In this document: piece by piece, positions 39,587 to 47,499 of the stretch
How positions within the stretch are numbered: position 1 is the stretch's first letter
Layout of the letters: each line of letters begins with the position of its first letter
NCBI GenBank assembly: GCA_964581515.1
Contig: CAZOOV010000015.1
Location: forward strand, 1 to 47,499
Source of the DNA: JACJVV01 sp964581515
Lineage (GTDB): Archaea > Nanobdellota > Nanobdellia > Woesearchaeales > JACJVV01
Length of the DNA stretch: 47,499 bases
Direction of reading: 5' to 3'
The notes under the pieces: model-generated
Databases searched by the model: none
What the model saw: the letters and a program-made list of their open reading frames with translations, nothing else
What the model was told of the DNA's origin: nothing
Program-made: the position numbers and the translations under genes

Positions 39587-40633
39587 ATGAAAGCAGCAGA
39601 ATTTATTGAATCATTCAAATTGGCAGTAAAGGAATTTGAAAAACCAGTCCCTAGTGATGGGGAAATACTAATTAAAGTAAATTCATGTGCATTATGCGGT
39701 TCAGATATCAGGATATTCAAAGGAGAGAAAAGTATTGATGTTCCTATAACTGGTCATGAGATATCTGGAGTGATTGAAGAGTTAGGTGCAAATGTTAAAG
39801 ATTATTCTATTGGTGATCCTGTTGTTGTTGAGACTGTTATTGGATGTGGTTCATGTTCTGCTTGTAAAGAAGGGCGCGAGAATCTATGTCTAAATAATTT
39901 TACTGCAATTGGTTATCAATATAATGGTGGATTTGCAGAGTATATTGTAATTCCTAAAAATGGTGTTAAACAAGGTTGTGTAATTAAGATTCCCAAAACT
40001 CTTGATTTTGATGAAGCAACACTCATTGAACCATTATCTTGTGTTATTAATGGGATCGAAAATCTTAATATCAAGAAAGGATCAAGTGTTGTTGTATTTG
40101 GTGCAGGGCTTATAGGGTGCCTTTGCGTAGAGTATGCAAAATCACTTGGCGCTTCAAATGTGATATTAGTAAATAAAAGTGTGCATCGTATAGAGCTTGC
40201 AAAAAAGATAGGAGTAAATGCTGATGAGTTTATCGTGAGCGATGATACTGATGTTGTAAAGGAAGTAATGAAAATTACAGACAATCAAGGTGTAAGTTGT
40301 ACTATATGTGCAGCTAGTGTCAAAGAAGTCCAGGAATTAGCACTTGAAATTACTTCTGTTAATGGTCATGTAAGTTATTTTGCAGGTATATCAAAAGATG
40401 ACCCATATAACAACATCAATACAAATCTTATACACTATAAAGAACTTCATATCCATGGTGCAAATGCTTCTAATCTTAAACAATATCATGAAGCATTGAA
40501 GGTATTCTCTTTAGGCAAGATAGATGGAAAAAAGTTCATCACACATAGATTTTCTCTTGAGGATATCAATGAAGCGTTTGAGACGCTTCAAGATAGGGAG
40601 AAGATGGCTTTGAAAGTTGTGATTAATCCTTAG
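39587..40633 (+). CDS. Zinc-dependent medium-chain dehydrogenase (alcohol/polyol/threonine type)
   Basis: About 348 residues. Catalytic zinc ligands lie in CALCGSD and GHE (TGHEISG), and the structural zinc is held by four Cys in CGSCSACKEGRENLC. The Rossmann motif is VFGAGLIG. These enzymes oxidise alcohols, polyols or threonine with NAD(P). The residue ending the second strand is Asn (ILVNKS) rather than the Asp usual for NAD, so NADP use is possible. The frame also has ATG 39572, but MKAAEFIESF at 39587 matches the family's normal start and directly follows the mini-ORF stop. The substrate cannot be named. Confidence 0.82.
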   Translation: MKAAEFIESFKLAVKEFEKPVPSDGEILIKVNSCALCGSDIRIFKGEKSIDVPITGHEISGVIEELGANVKDYSIGDPVVVETVIGCGSCSACKEGRENLCLNNFTAIGYQYNGGFAEYIVIPKNGVKQGCVIKIPKTLDFDEATLIEPLSCVINGIENLNIKKGSSVVVFGAGLIGCLCVEYAKSLGASNVILVNKSVHRIELAKKIGVNADEFIVSDDTDVVKEVMKITDNQGVSCTICAASVKEVQELALEITSVNGHVSYFAGISKDDPYNNINTNLIHYKELHIHGANASNLKQYHEALKVFSLGKIDGKKFITHRFSLEDINEAFETLQDREKMALKVVINP

Positions 40634-40635
40634 CA

Positions 40636-40668
40636 TGTGATTTTTTGATTTTTTGATTTTGTTTTTAC
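40636..40668 (+). terminator. Oligo-T terminator after the dehydrogenase
   Basis: Three consecutive GATTTTTT/GATTTTG/TTTTTAC units lie just downstream of the stop codon, fitting archaeal oligo-T termination. The next promoter box (AATATTTTAAACAT) follows at about 40681. Confidence 0.5.
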
Positions 40669-40714
40669 TTAATAATGGAAAATATTTTAAACATATTTGT
40701 CTTCTGCTTTTTTT

Positions 40715-41389
40715 ATGAATGAGGGCTGGAATATAAGTGCAATATTCTATGAATTATCATATTCAAAGTTAATGCATGATATTGATGGTTATACAATTGG
40801 TTTTTTAGCAAATGCTGGAAAATTGAAAGGTTCAAGAATATTAGATGCTGGAGCAGGGACAGGTAATATAGATTTTAAGTTAGTTGATGCAGGTGCTGAT
40901 AAAGTTGTTGCAGTTGAGAATAATCCTGCAATGTTATGGAGACTGAATTCTAAAAGAAAAAAGAAGCAGGAATATGAAGATAAGATCCATATTGTTGATA
41001 AGGATATGTATGAAGGGGTTTTTGATGAGATTGCAAATGGGAGGTTTGATGTGCAATTATTCAGAAGATGTTTATATGGATCTGAGGATAAAGTAAAACA
41101 CTTGCTTTCACAGAGTTATGAAAATTTATCTGATGATGGTATAATTTTCATTGTTCATCCTGAAGCTGATAAAGAAAAGTATTTTGATAATGGATTTGGT
41201 GGTGTGGCATTAAGTCATGTATTAAAATGGCATATATCTAATTTTGGCAGTAAGACGATGATTGATTATAAAAGATATACTCAAGGACAGCTTGAAGCAT
41301 TATGCAAAGAATCATGTCCTGATTCACTTATTGAGTTCTATTCTCCTATTAGGCCAGCTTATAATATATTGACAATAAGTAAGAGATAA
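40715..41389 (+). CDS. Class I SAM-dependent methyltransferase
   Basis: About 224 residues. Motif I is RILDAGAGTGNIDFKL, the following acidic strand end VAVENNP, and the later strands DVQLFRRCLYG and DDGIIFIVHPEA fit the Rossmann methyltransferase order. The substrate is unknown. The frame opens at TTG 40697, but ATG 40715 lies about 27 bases after a TATA box (ATATTTTAAACAT), so the shorter leaderless form is chosen. It abuts the converging gene at 41390 with no gap. Confidence 0.78.
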   Translation: MNEGWNISAIFYELSYSKLMHDIDGYTIGFLANAGKLKGSRILDAGAGTGNIDFKLVDAGADKVVAVENNPAMLWRLNSKRKKKQEYEDKIHIVDKDMYEGVFDEIANGRFDVQLFRRCLYGSEDKVKHLLSQSYENLSDDGIIFIVHPEADKEKYFDNGFGGVALSHVLKWHISNFGSKTMIDYKRYTQGQLEALCKESCPDSLIEFYSPIRPAYNILTISKR

Positions 41390-41908
41390 TCATATTCTAG
41401 CATTATATTCTGGGAAGAGTTTTCGTGCTAATCTATTGAATCTAGCTTGTGGTCTTGCAGATCTCATAGCAGGAACTTCTTGTTCAGGTGAATGCTCAAA
41501 TGCATAAGAACTCAACCTATCAGCAATATCATTAGCACTTATTCCTCTAGGTGCTGTTGCGATTACATTTGCGCTGGCTATTACTGATGAAGCTGATTTT
41601 GTATAATAAGCAATTCCTTCAAGACAGCAAGTTATATTTGTGGCTGCATTAACACTTCCTTGCGGATGACATCTCCTATATTTTAACGCAACTTCTGCCA
41701 TTCTGACTACTGCTTTTTCAGATTTAGTATGTCTCATCACTTCACCCATTCTTTCAAGGAATTCAGGAACATACATGCTATTGGCATTAAGTACCTGCGT
41801 GACTAAAGTAGGATATTTGTCTATAATCTTCATTCCTGTTCTCTGGTCAGAATTTTCAATTGAGGTGACTTCATCTTTTAATCTTTCAGCAGCATTAGCT
41901 TGTTTCAT
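41390..41908 (-). CDS. Helical hypothetical protein
   Basis: 172 residues, almost entirely helical, built of short helices like a repeat protein (AERLKDEVTSIE, YPTLVTQVLNANSMYVPEFL, VVRMAEVALKYRRC, NIADRLSSYAFEH-like). It has a Cys-Cys (NITCCLEGIAYY) and a basic C-terminus (RPQARFNRLARKL). No membrane segment. Not recognised. It converges with the methyltransferase. Confidence 0.5.
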   Translation of the reverse strand: MKQANAAERLKDEVTSIENSDQRTGMKIIDKYPTLVTQVLNANSMYVPEFLERMGEVMRHTKSEKAVVRMAEVALKYRRCHPQGSVNAATNITCCLEGIAYYTKSASSVIASANVIATAPRGISANDIADRLSSYAFEHSPEQEVPAMRSARPQARFNRLARKLFPEYNARI

Positions 41909-42016
41909 ATGATGATGTGATTGAAGTTGCTTATTTAAAGTTTCTGTTTTATGTTTTTATTTTATTATGCATTAATTCAATCAACTTTTTATATGAGCTC
42001 TTTGTTCATTCTTTAT

Positions 42017-42583
42017 ATGGTAACTGATCGAATACTGCAGGATACAGAACAGTTCATGAAGAAGAACATACCTTCTTCTAGAATTGATAAGGATGGTTCT
42101 GCTGAAGTTTATTTTAGACATGTATACGGTGTGAGGAAATATGGTCTTTTACTTGCTGAGAAGTATGAGGCTGATCCTGATATTATTGAGATTGCTGCAC
42201 TTTTGCACGATGTCGGAGCAGATAAAGGAAAAGGACACGCAGTTGAGAGTGAGAGTATTGCAAGAGCTTATCTTAGAGAACATGAACTTACAAAAGATGA
42301 TAAGAATAAGATTTTTGCATGCATCAGGAATCATTCGATGGGAAGTGAGGCAGATTCTATCGAGGAACAGATTATCCAGGATGCAGACGGAATCATATTT
42401 CTTGAAGATACTTATAAGTTTTATTTTGAAAAGCAAAAGGAGAAATATCCTTTAGAAGAAGCAAGGAAGATTACTTTTGAGAAAACAAAAGGAATGTTGA
42501 AAAAGATCAAGACTGAAGAAGGAATTAGGCTTGCGCAGGAATATCTGCCTGTGGCTCTTGATTATCTAAAGAATGCATCATGA
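42017..42583 (+). CDS. HD-domain phosphohydrolase
   Basis: About 188 residues. The metal-binding HD signature is complete: H35 (VYFRHVYGV), H64-D65 (ALLHDVG), then NHS and QDADGI with a later Asp. It is close to the YedJ/YpgQ-like group of small HD hydrolases. They act on nucleotides or phosphate esters; the substrate is unknown. The frame extends to 41951 through a hydrophobic stretch, but ATG 42017 (MVTDRILQD) is 26-28 bases after CTTTTTATATG, so I take it as a leaderless start. A MazG-like gene follows 61 bases downstream. Confidence 0.82.
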   Translation: MVTDRILQDTEQFMKKNIPSSRIDKDGSAEVYFRHVYGVRKYGLLLAEKYEADPDIIEIAALLHDVGADKGKGHAVESESIARAYLREHELTKDDKNKIFACIRNHSMGSEADSIEEQIIQDADGIIFLEDTYKFYFEKQKEKYPLEEARKITFEKTKGMLKKIKTEEGIRLAQEYLPVALDYLKNAS

Positions 42584-42644
42584 ATGAATCATGAATGAAT
42601 CATAAATTAATATGGGTATATTATTGATTAAGGGGGACTAGAAG

Positions 42645-43016
42645 ATGCAAGATAAAGAAACAACAATAGAAGAGATGAAAAAAGAACTTATTGAATTTAT
42701 CAATGAGCGAGATTGGGATCAGTTTCATAAGCCAAAGGATGTTTCAATGGCACTTGCTGGAGAAGTTGGAGAGATACTTGAGATATTTCAATGGAAGAGT
42801 GAAGAACAGATCAAAGAAATCTTGAGTAATCCTGAAAAGAAAGAAGCATTAAGGGACGAGATTGCTGATGTCTTTGCATATACTCTTGACCTTGCACGTG
42901 TCTGTGATGTTGATATCGCAAAAGCTTATGAGAATAAGATGAATAAGAACCGAGTGAAGTATCCTGCTGATAAGGTTAAAGGGAAAAATCATAAGTATAC
43001 TCATTATGAGGAATGA
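42645..43016 (+). CDS. MazG-like nucleotide pyrophosphohydrolase (dCTPase/RS21-C6 type)
   Basis: 123 residues. The paired acidic motifs are E40-x-x-E43 (EVGEI) and E72-x-x-D75 (EIADV), which bind Mg2+ in all-alpha NTP pyrophosphatases. The RDWDQFHKPKDVSMALAGE beginning is typical of the RS21-C6/dCTPP1 subgroup, which hydrolyses dCTP and modified nucleotides to the monophosphate. GGGGGACT about 8-10 bases before ATG 42645 is the ribosome site. With the HD protein it probably forms a nucleotide-cleaning pair. Confidence 0.85.
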   Translation: MQDKETTIEEMKKELIEFINERDWDQFHKPKDVSMALAGEVGEILEIFQWKSEEQIKEILSNPEKKEALRDEIADVFAYTLDLARVCDVDIAKAYENKMNKNRVKYPADKVKGKNHKYTHYEE

Positions 43017-43030
43017 ATTCATCATTAAGA

Positions 43031-43092
43031 ATGATTGATGTTTTTTATTAAGATTAATGAGTTTTTTATTTAGAGTTTTTATGTTTTATTTA
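43031..43092. terminator. Bidirectional T-rich terminator between convergent genes
   Basis: Three oligo-T tracts (GTTTTTTATT, AGTTTTTTATT, CTTTTTTATC) lie after the MazG-like stop and before the converging gene at 43104. They serve the rightward transcript. The leftward gene has fewer T runs on its strand. Confidence 0.45.
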
Positions 43093-43103
43093 TTTAATCT
43101 TTT

Positions 43104-43742
43104 TTATCTTGATTGAGCTCTTCTAATCTGTGCTGATTCATGTCCGAAGTCATATCTGCTGTACTCATAAAGATATAATGAGAAATCTGTCCTTATTTCA
43201 TGCGGTCTGAAGACAGCAAGCTCTATCCTATCAAAGTCTATCTTTCTGTAGGCAGTCTGGTCTTCCATGATTACTAAATTATTCCTTCCGAAAGTCCATT
43301 CTCTTTTGCTACCTTCTTTTTGTAAGATTGCAAGTTCAGGGAATACGAGTGTTTCTGGATCATTCATAGAACAGTATCTTTGGACTTTTCCCGGTCCGAA
43401 GTAATCTGTAAGCATCCGCTTTGCCTTATCAGCAGACATCTGGTCTCCATGTGTTAAGAATATACTGTAGCACTTGATTCTTTCTTCAGGTTTTTCTTCT
43501 TTTGATTGAGACGCCTTTTGAAGATAAGCAGTTAAAGTTGAAAGATCTTCTTTTACTTTATCTCTAAAGCCTGGGTCAAAATCATCTACTTTCTCTTTGA
43601 ATAATGTATGGAAATAATGACCAGCTCTTTCCCATGCTTCTTGAAGAGGTTCTGTTGAAATTTCAACTTTTTGCTCTTCTTCTCTTCTGTTTCTCAGATA
43701 TTCTGCTGCCTTGAACCTGATTAATAATTCTTTAAGTGCCAT
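43104..43742 (-). CDS. Hypothetical protein
   Basis: 212 residues; not recognised. Helical and charged in the first 90 residues (KELLIRFKAAEYLRNRREEE; EDLSTLTAYLQKASQSKEEK). Then mixed strands and helices (CYSIFLTHGDQMSADKAKRM; NLVIMEDQTAYRKIDFDRIE; DFSLYLYEYSRYDFG). No membrane segment or known catalytic motif. It has an AT-rich upstream region shared with the gene at 43839, which is on the same strand. Confidence 0.5.
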   Translation of the reverse strand: MALKELLIRFKAAEYLRNRREEEQKVEISTEPLQEAWERAGHYFHTLFKEKVDDFDPGFRDKVKEDLSTLTAYLQKASQSKEEKPEERIKCYSIFLTHGDQMSADKAKRMLTDYFGPGKVQRYCSMNDPETLVFPELAILQKEGSKREWTFGRNNLVIMEDQTAYRKIDFDRIELAVFRPHEIRTDFSLYLYEYSRYDFGHESAQIRRAQSR

Positions 43743-43838
43743 ATAGTACAGAAATCAAATATATATTAAAAATGTTGTTATTAATTAGTGGTTATTAATA
43801 TGGAAAGTAAAGTAAAAAATGAGTGGAGTCAGTATTTA

Positions 43839-44111
43839 TTAATCGTATACTACAACTACTTTTTTGGATGCTTTTGTCATATTAGAAGCATTTTCAACTG
43901 CATCAGGCGCTTCTTGTGGCAACCAGTCTTCTTTGATTACTGCTCCTACTACCTTGACTGCAGATTTTCCTACACCAAAGAGCCATTTGCCATAATCTGC
44001 TGTGAAAGATACAACCTCATCAGGGTTGTCGAACTTGTAGTTGTTGTATTTGACAATAAGAAAACCACCAAATACAAGAAATATCAATACTATTATTGTG
44101 AGTAATTTCAT
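43839..44111 (-). CDS. Small single-pass membrane protein
   Basis: 90 residues. One N-terminal hydrophobic helix (LLTIIVLIFLVFGGFLIV) followed by a soluble segment (NPDEVVSFTADYGKWLFGVG, SAVKVVGAVIKEDWLP) and a polar end. Conserved-looking small proteins of this shape are frequent in archaeal genomes; I cannot name a function. It lies 70 bases downstream of the antiporter on the same strand. Confidence 0.6.
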   Translation of the reverse strand: MKLLTIIVLIFLVFGGFLIVKYNNYKFDNPDEVVSFTADYGKWLFGVGKSAVKVVGAVIKEDWLPQEAPDAVENASNMTKASKKVVVVYD

Positions 44112-44181
44112 TTTATACTTGGGAGGGATAAGAGATTTATATTGATTTCTAATGTCTAAACTAAATGTCTAAGTTATATCA

Positions 44182-45381
44182 TTATTTGCGTCTGCTAGTG
44201 GATCTGGTAGGTTTATAATCTAAGAAGAAACTACTGAAATGATTAACAATTGTTGATAGTATATAGCTTAATATGAAGAACATGAAACCTATGCTTAAGA
44301 TAAGGTCTATACCTTCTATATTTGAGAAATGCAGTTTCATTATGAAGAGTACTATTGCAACTTCTATCCCTTTTGCTACATTTAATGTCATGAAATACTT
44401 CTCTCTCCATGTGAGTCTTTTCATAAAAAGATATATGCATAGGAATCTTAATACAAGATATGCTACAAAAAGTCCAAGTCCTTTAAGCCAGAATATCCAA
44501 TTAGGGAAGAAGAATTCAAGTCCGAATAATATGAACACAATTATGAAAAGTATATGTGCAACCATTGAAGTGTATGTCTTTGACATTGTCTCTTTTGTAA
44601 GACCTCTTAGGAATAAACCATATATTGCAACAGCAAGACTTCCATTTGTTCCAATTATTTCTCCGACGACAAATACAGCAATTCCTACAGTTATTACAAG
44701 AAGTGCATACAACTCTTTTGAAAGGTTAAAACTTTGTAAAAATTTATGTAGAAGATATGCTAATATCAATCCTAATGCAAGTGCTACTCCTGCTTGTTTT
44801 AAGATAAGCACTAATGGCATCATTATACCTGTTGTGATAGGACCTACTGATGATTGAAGGTAGTTGATAACAAAGAATGCAAATACAACGACTACAGGGC
44901 CAGATATTATCCCTTCTATCTCAAGCATTTCCATTATCTCATTTTTCTTTGTGTTGAAGAATTCCATGGTTATTATAGGATCAACACCATAGATTATGAT
45001 ACTCAAAAGGAAGCATAGAACAAATATTTCAAATCCTTTGCCAGGTATATCAAAAAGAAGATATACAGCTAAGGTTATTATATATGAACTTATTATAAGA
45101 TAGACAACATTGAATTTAAGTACCTGAAGGAAGTTCTTTATGATATGGCTTAAATCAACATCCATTGTTGTCTCAAGTACAATGAGTATCAGAGCAAGGC
45201 TACTTAATACAAGTACAATCTCATCATTGAAGAAGTTAAATCTCATTACTTGAAGAAAATATCCAGCAAGTACAAGGAATAGAATGTTTGAAAATCTTAA
45301 TTTATTGCATATTGCAGTTATCATAATACCTATAGTTAACAATACCACCAAATACAGTAAATATGCAATATATTCTTCCAT
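44182..45381 (-). CDS. Cation/proton antiporter (CPA family)
   Basis: 399 residues with about 11-13 membrane helices, the Na+/H+ exchanger fold (PF00999). GVDPIITMEFF resembles the conserved T-D-P-V helix of CPA1 antiporters, and MLEIEGIISGPVVVVFAFF aligns with their E-x-E-S-x-x-N-D helix. There the usual Asn-Asp pair appears to be Ser-Gly, so ion coupling may differ. The C-terminus is short and basic. Promoter TTTTAATAGG (minus strand, about 45402-45412) is about 27 bases ahead of ATG 45381. Exchanging Na+ or K+ for protons across the membrane is the expected role. Confidence 0.78.
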   Translation of the reverse strand: MEEYIAYLLYLVVLLTIGIMITAICNKLRFSNILFLVLAGYFLQVMRFNFFNDEIVLVLSSLALILIVLETTMDVDLSHIIKNFLQVLKFNVVYLIISSYIITLAVYLLFDIPGKGFEIFVLCFLLSIIIYGVDPIITMEFFNTKKNEIMEMLEIEGIISGPVVVVFAFFVINYLQSSVGPITTGIMMPLVLILKQAGVALALGLILAYLLHKFLQSFNLSKELYALLVITVGIAVFVVGEIIGTNGSLAVAIYGLFLRGLTKETMSKTYTSMVAHILFIIVFILFGLEFFFPNWIFWLKGLGLFVAYLVLRFLCIYLFMKRLTWREKYFMTLNVAKGIEVAIVLFIMKLHFSNIEGIDLILSIGFMFFILSYILSTIVNHFSSFFLDYKPTRSTSRRK

Positions 45382-45447
45382 ATGCTATATTCTTGAATAA
45401 TACCTATTAAAAGCTTTATCATTATTTATAAGGAGTTAAATTGTATG

Positions 45448-45529
45448 TAGAAAGTCTGCTTGCACGGCGAGATAATAATTATCCTTTTTTAGGATAATTA
45501 TCGCCTCAATAGGCAAAGCTGACTTTCTA
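45448..45529 (+). ncRNA. Structured RNA/hairpin element, copy 2
   Basis: P1 TAGAAAGTC/GACTTTCTA shows a G-C where copy 1 (12286-12371) has A-T, a compensatory change. P2 GCTTGC/GCAAAGC, the internal loop AC/TCAATAG and P3 GGCGA/TCGCC are the same. A 5' bulge GATAA and a wholly different upper stem TAATTATCC/GGATAATTA with loop TTTTTTA complete it. It lies between divergent genes (antiporter and surface protein). A separate box ATTTATAAG (45423-45431) ends about 17 bases before the element, fitting a plus-strand transcript that begins at its first base. Function unknown. Confidence 0.6.
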
Positions 45530-45596
45530 TCTAAGTTAAGATAAGGGGTTGTATATGGGTAAAATATATATAATCAACACCCATTTTAGTATATGA

Positions 45597-47477
45597 ATGG
45601 GGGAATTCATGGTTAGTAGAGTTGTATTGTTGATATTATCAGCAGTTTTCTTGATAGGAATAGTTAGTGCAGCAGATGTTGCATATATGTATAAGAATGA
45701 TATGAAGATAGATGATAATGTAATAGATATCTTCTCAGATAAGGGTTTGAACACAGTTTTGATACATCAGGATGCTGTTCCTTCTAATCTATCAGCTTAT
45801 GCTTTCATCTATATAGGTAATGAAAATTTTGACAATATTGTTGATATAAATATGTATCCTACAATCTTTTCAAACAGAAGGTTTGGTACAGAGATGGGTC
45901 TTGTGGATAATGAAGGTATAAGTCAACATGGATCCGGTTCTGCGTTAAAGGTGCGATTGTTTCCTTTATGGAATTTAGTTCAGGTACATACACAAGCTAC
46001 AGATCATAGAGGAATTGCTTTATCATATTATTTCTTGGCAAATGAGAATAAGGTGTCAGGTATGGTAACTCTTGCAATGACTCCTGTTATGGCTTCTGGT
46101 ATAGGTCATGAGGGTGATGTTGTTGGTTATGTTCCTGCTGGTACTGATCTCTTGAATGGGAATACAGCGCAGAGAAATATATGTTTCTTTGGAATAGTTG
46201 AGTCTGATTATTGGACAACTGATGCAGAAGATTTGCTTGGCATGTGTGTTGATATTGTGCTTCAAGATGGTGACTTGCCAGGGGATTATGATGGGGATAG
46301 TATAATTGATGATGACGACAATTGTCCTTTCTTAGTCAATCCTGGACAGGAAGATAATGATAATGATGGTGAAGGGGACGTTTGTGATGAAGATGATGAT
46401 AATGATGGAATCCTTGATGATGATGATAATTGTCAATTTGTAGTTAATGTTGACCAGGCTGATAATGATGGTGATGGCATCGGTGATGCATGTGATGATG
46501 ATGATGATAATGATGGCATAGCTGATGTTGATGATAATTGTGTATTTACTCCTAATGCTGATCAAGGTGACGCCGATAATGATGGTATTGGTGATGTATG
46601 TGAAACTAATGAATGTGAAGATGGTCTTGATAATGATGGTGATGGACTTGTTGATGTTTCTGATCCTGGATGTTCAGAGCCACCATTTGTTGAAGAACCG
46701 CAAGGAACTTCTGCTTGTCAAGATAATATAGATAATGATGGCGATGGTCTGAAGGATATGGATGATCCTGGCTGTCAAGACCCTTTAGATGATAATGAGG
46801 TTGATCCTGTACTTGATTTAATAGCACCAATGATACAAATTGTATCACCTCAAACTATGGAATATAGAACCACTTCAATTGCTCTTAATTATGATGTGTC
46901 TGATGATAATCTTCGCTCATGCTGGTATGAGCTTGATAATGCAGATGTTGTAGTTCTTGAGAATTGCAGTAATACTACTCTCTTGGGTTTGGAGATTGGT
47001 GGACATGAGGTAATTGTGTATGCTGATGATCTTAATGATAATGTAAACAGTTCAACTGTCTCTTTTGATGTGTTTTATCTTATTATTGAAAATGTCACTT
47101 CTGATCTTGCAGATGATGTGATTACAGAAGGTAATAGTGCAGATATCGGTATCAGTTTTGACAGTAATATCTATCCTGTCAATGCTACTCTTGATTTATT
47201 TAAAGGAGACTCTCTTATTGATTTCTTTGGTATAATTGAAGTACTTACAGGGGATGACTTATTGATACTTTATGAAGTTGCATCAGATCTTGCAGTGGGC
47301 AGTTATAGGCTTGATCTTTCTGTGACTGATAGTGTTGAGATTGTTACTCAAAGTGCTGAAACTTTTACAATAAAAGCTTCAGGAAGTACTCCTGGAGATA
47401 CTCCTGGAGGTTCTGGTGGTGGGAACAGAGATAGAGGTGGAGATGTTAATGTGAGCATAGCGAACATAGGGGTTTAA
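45597..47477 (+). CDS. Secreted surface protein with calcium-binding (thrombospondin type 3-like) repeats
   Basis: 626 residues. The signal peptide spans about residues 1-25 (RVVLLILSAVFLIGIVSA). Then comes a 200-residue domain of unknown fold, and from about 230 to 400 Asp-rich repeats of the D-x-D-x-D-G-x-x-D type (DNDGDGIGDACD, DNCVFTPNADQ, DNDGDGLVDVSDPGC) that chelate Ca2+. Two immunoglobulin-like segments follow (about 410-590), then a Gly/Pro-rich end. No C-terminal membrane anchor is present: the frame stops within a double-hairpin sequence, so the last residues (GGDVNVSIANIGV) may not be native. A TATA box lies at 45561-45575. Confidence 0.75.
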   Translation: MGEFMVSRVVLLILSAVFLIGIVSAADVAYMYKNDMKIDDNVIDIFSDKGLNTVLIHQDAVPSNLSAYAFIYIGNENFDNIVDINMYPTIFSNRRFGTEMGLVDNEGISQHGSGSALKVRLFPLWNLVQVHTQATDHRGIALSYYFLANENKVSGMVTLAMTPVMASGIGHEGDVVGYVPAGTDLLNGNTAQRNICFFGIVESDYWTTDAEDLLGMCVDIVLQDGDLPGDYDGDSIIDDDDNCPFLVNPGQEDNDNDGEGDVCDEDDDNDGILDDDDNCQFVVNVDQADNDGDGIGDACDDDDDNDGIADVDDNCVFTPNADQGDADNDGIGDVCETNECEDGLDNDGDGLVDVSDPGCSEPPFVEEPQGTSACQDNIDNDGDGLKDMDDPGCQDPLDDNEVDPVLDLIAPMIQIVSPQTMEYRTTSIALNYDVSDDNLRSCWYELDNADVVVLENCSNTTLLGLEIGGHEVIVYADDLNDNVNSSTVSFDVFYLIIENVTSDLADDVITEGNSADIGISFDSNIYPVNATLDLFKGDSLIDFFGIIEVLTGDDLLILYEVASDLAVGSYRLDLSVTDSVEIVTQSAETFTIKASGSTPGDTPGGSGGGNRDRGGDVNVSIANIGV

Positions 47478-47496
47478 TTCCCCGACCTTTAGGTCG
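47469..47496 (+). repeat. Double-hairpin sequence at the contig end
   Basis: GGGG-TTTAATT-CCCC (47469-47483) is followed at once by CGACC-TTTA-GGTCG (47483-47496). The first hairpin contains the stop codon of the surface protein. The window ends three bases later. Such a compact paired sequence at an assembly end suggests a dispersed repeat, but no second copy lies in this window. Confidence 0.4.
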
Positions 47497-47499
47497 ATT

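Noticed and set aside
46332..46565. Ile-rich minus-strand frame opposite the Asp-rich repeats
   Set aside because: It is the antisense reading of GAT/GAC repeats encoding the calcium-binding motifs.

Overview
The window looks like one AT-rich archaeal contig. It opens inside a 16S rRNA gene (archaeal-type 3' end with a CCUCC anti-Shine-Dalgarno), followed by tRNA-Ala(UGC) in the spacer and an intron-free 23S rRNA. Promoters are archaeal: a BRE-like CGAAAG or purine-rich block, then a TTTATAAA/TTTAAATA box about 26-29 bases before many start codons, so many genes seem leaderless. Others carry GGAGG/GGTGA Shine-Dalgarno sites. A Hel308 helicase lacking its first RecA domain, many small membrane proteins and many unrecognised short genes suggest a DPANN-type archaeon (Woesearchaeota/Pacearchaeota-like). 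That placement is an inference. No 5S gene was found.

Layout. 1-3.8 kb: rRNA operon. 4-12.2 kb: mostly unrecognised genes, with a methyltransferase, a FemAB/GNAT-like acyltransferase, a Nudix hydrolase, a PD-(D/E)XK fragment and a four-HTH protein. 12.4-20 kb: a one-strand lysine block (dapL, lysA, asd, dapA, dapB, an Lrp-type regulator, lysC) covering aspartate to lysine except the DapF epimerase. 20-31 kb: small membrane proteins, a divergent PRPP-synthetase-like protein, an ATP-cone plus uridine-kinase-like protein, the split Hel308, a pseudo-receiver protein and a uridine phosphorylase. 30.8-34.2 kb: a membrane-anchored caspase-like (clan CD) protease, two overlapping very small genes, a compact DegT-like protein and an acyltransferase-3 protein. 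34.2-37.3 kb: an AbrB-PhoU regulator, then a compact operon of three small proteins and a radical SAM/SPASM enzyme. 37.4-47.5 kb: Lrp regulator and bacterial-type glutamate dehydrogenase, a zinc dehydrogenase, methyltransferase, HD and MazG-like proteins, a cation/proton antiporter and a secreted calcium-binding-repeat protein at the contig end.

Two things stand out. First, 35.2-37.3 kb looks like an archaeal RiPP system: a 113-residue peptide with seven [His/Tyr]-[Ser/Thr]-Asp tripeptides, preceded by a very strong ribosome binding site and followed by a SPASM radical SAM enzyme. The motif fits the aromatic-X-X pattern of three-residue cyclophane-forming (triceptide) enzymes. Second, an approximately 85-nt hairpin element occurs twice (12.3 and 45.5 kb). 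Its core is nearly identical, its lower stem has a compensatory base-pair change, and its upper stem is completely replaced but still paired. That indicates a structured RNA family or structured mobile repeat that I do not recognise.

The metabolic genes support lysine synthesis, ammonia assimilation through glutamate dehydrogenase, and nucleoside/PRPP salvage (uridine phosphorylase, kinase, PRPP-synthetase-like protein, MazG-type pyrophosphatase). Both contig ends lie in sequence likely to be repeated in a genome (rRNA operon and a double-hairpin element), which may be why the assembly stops there.
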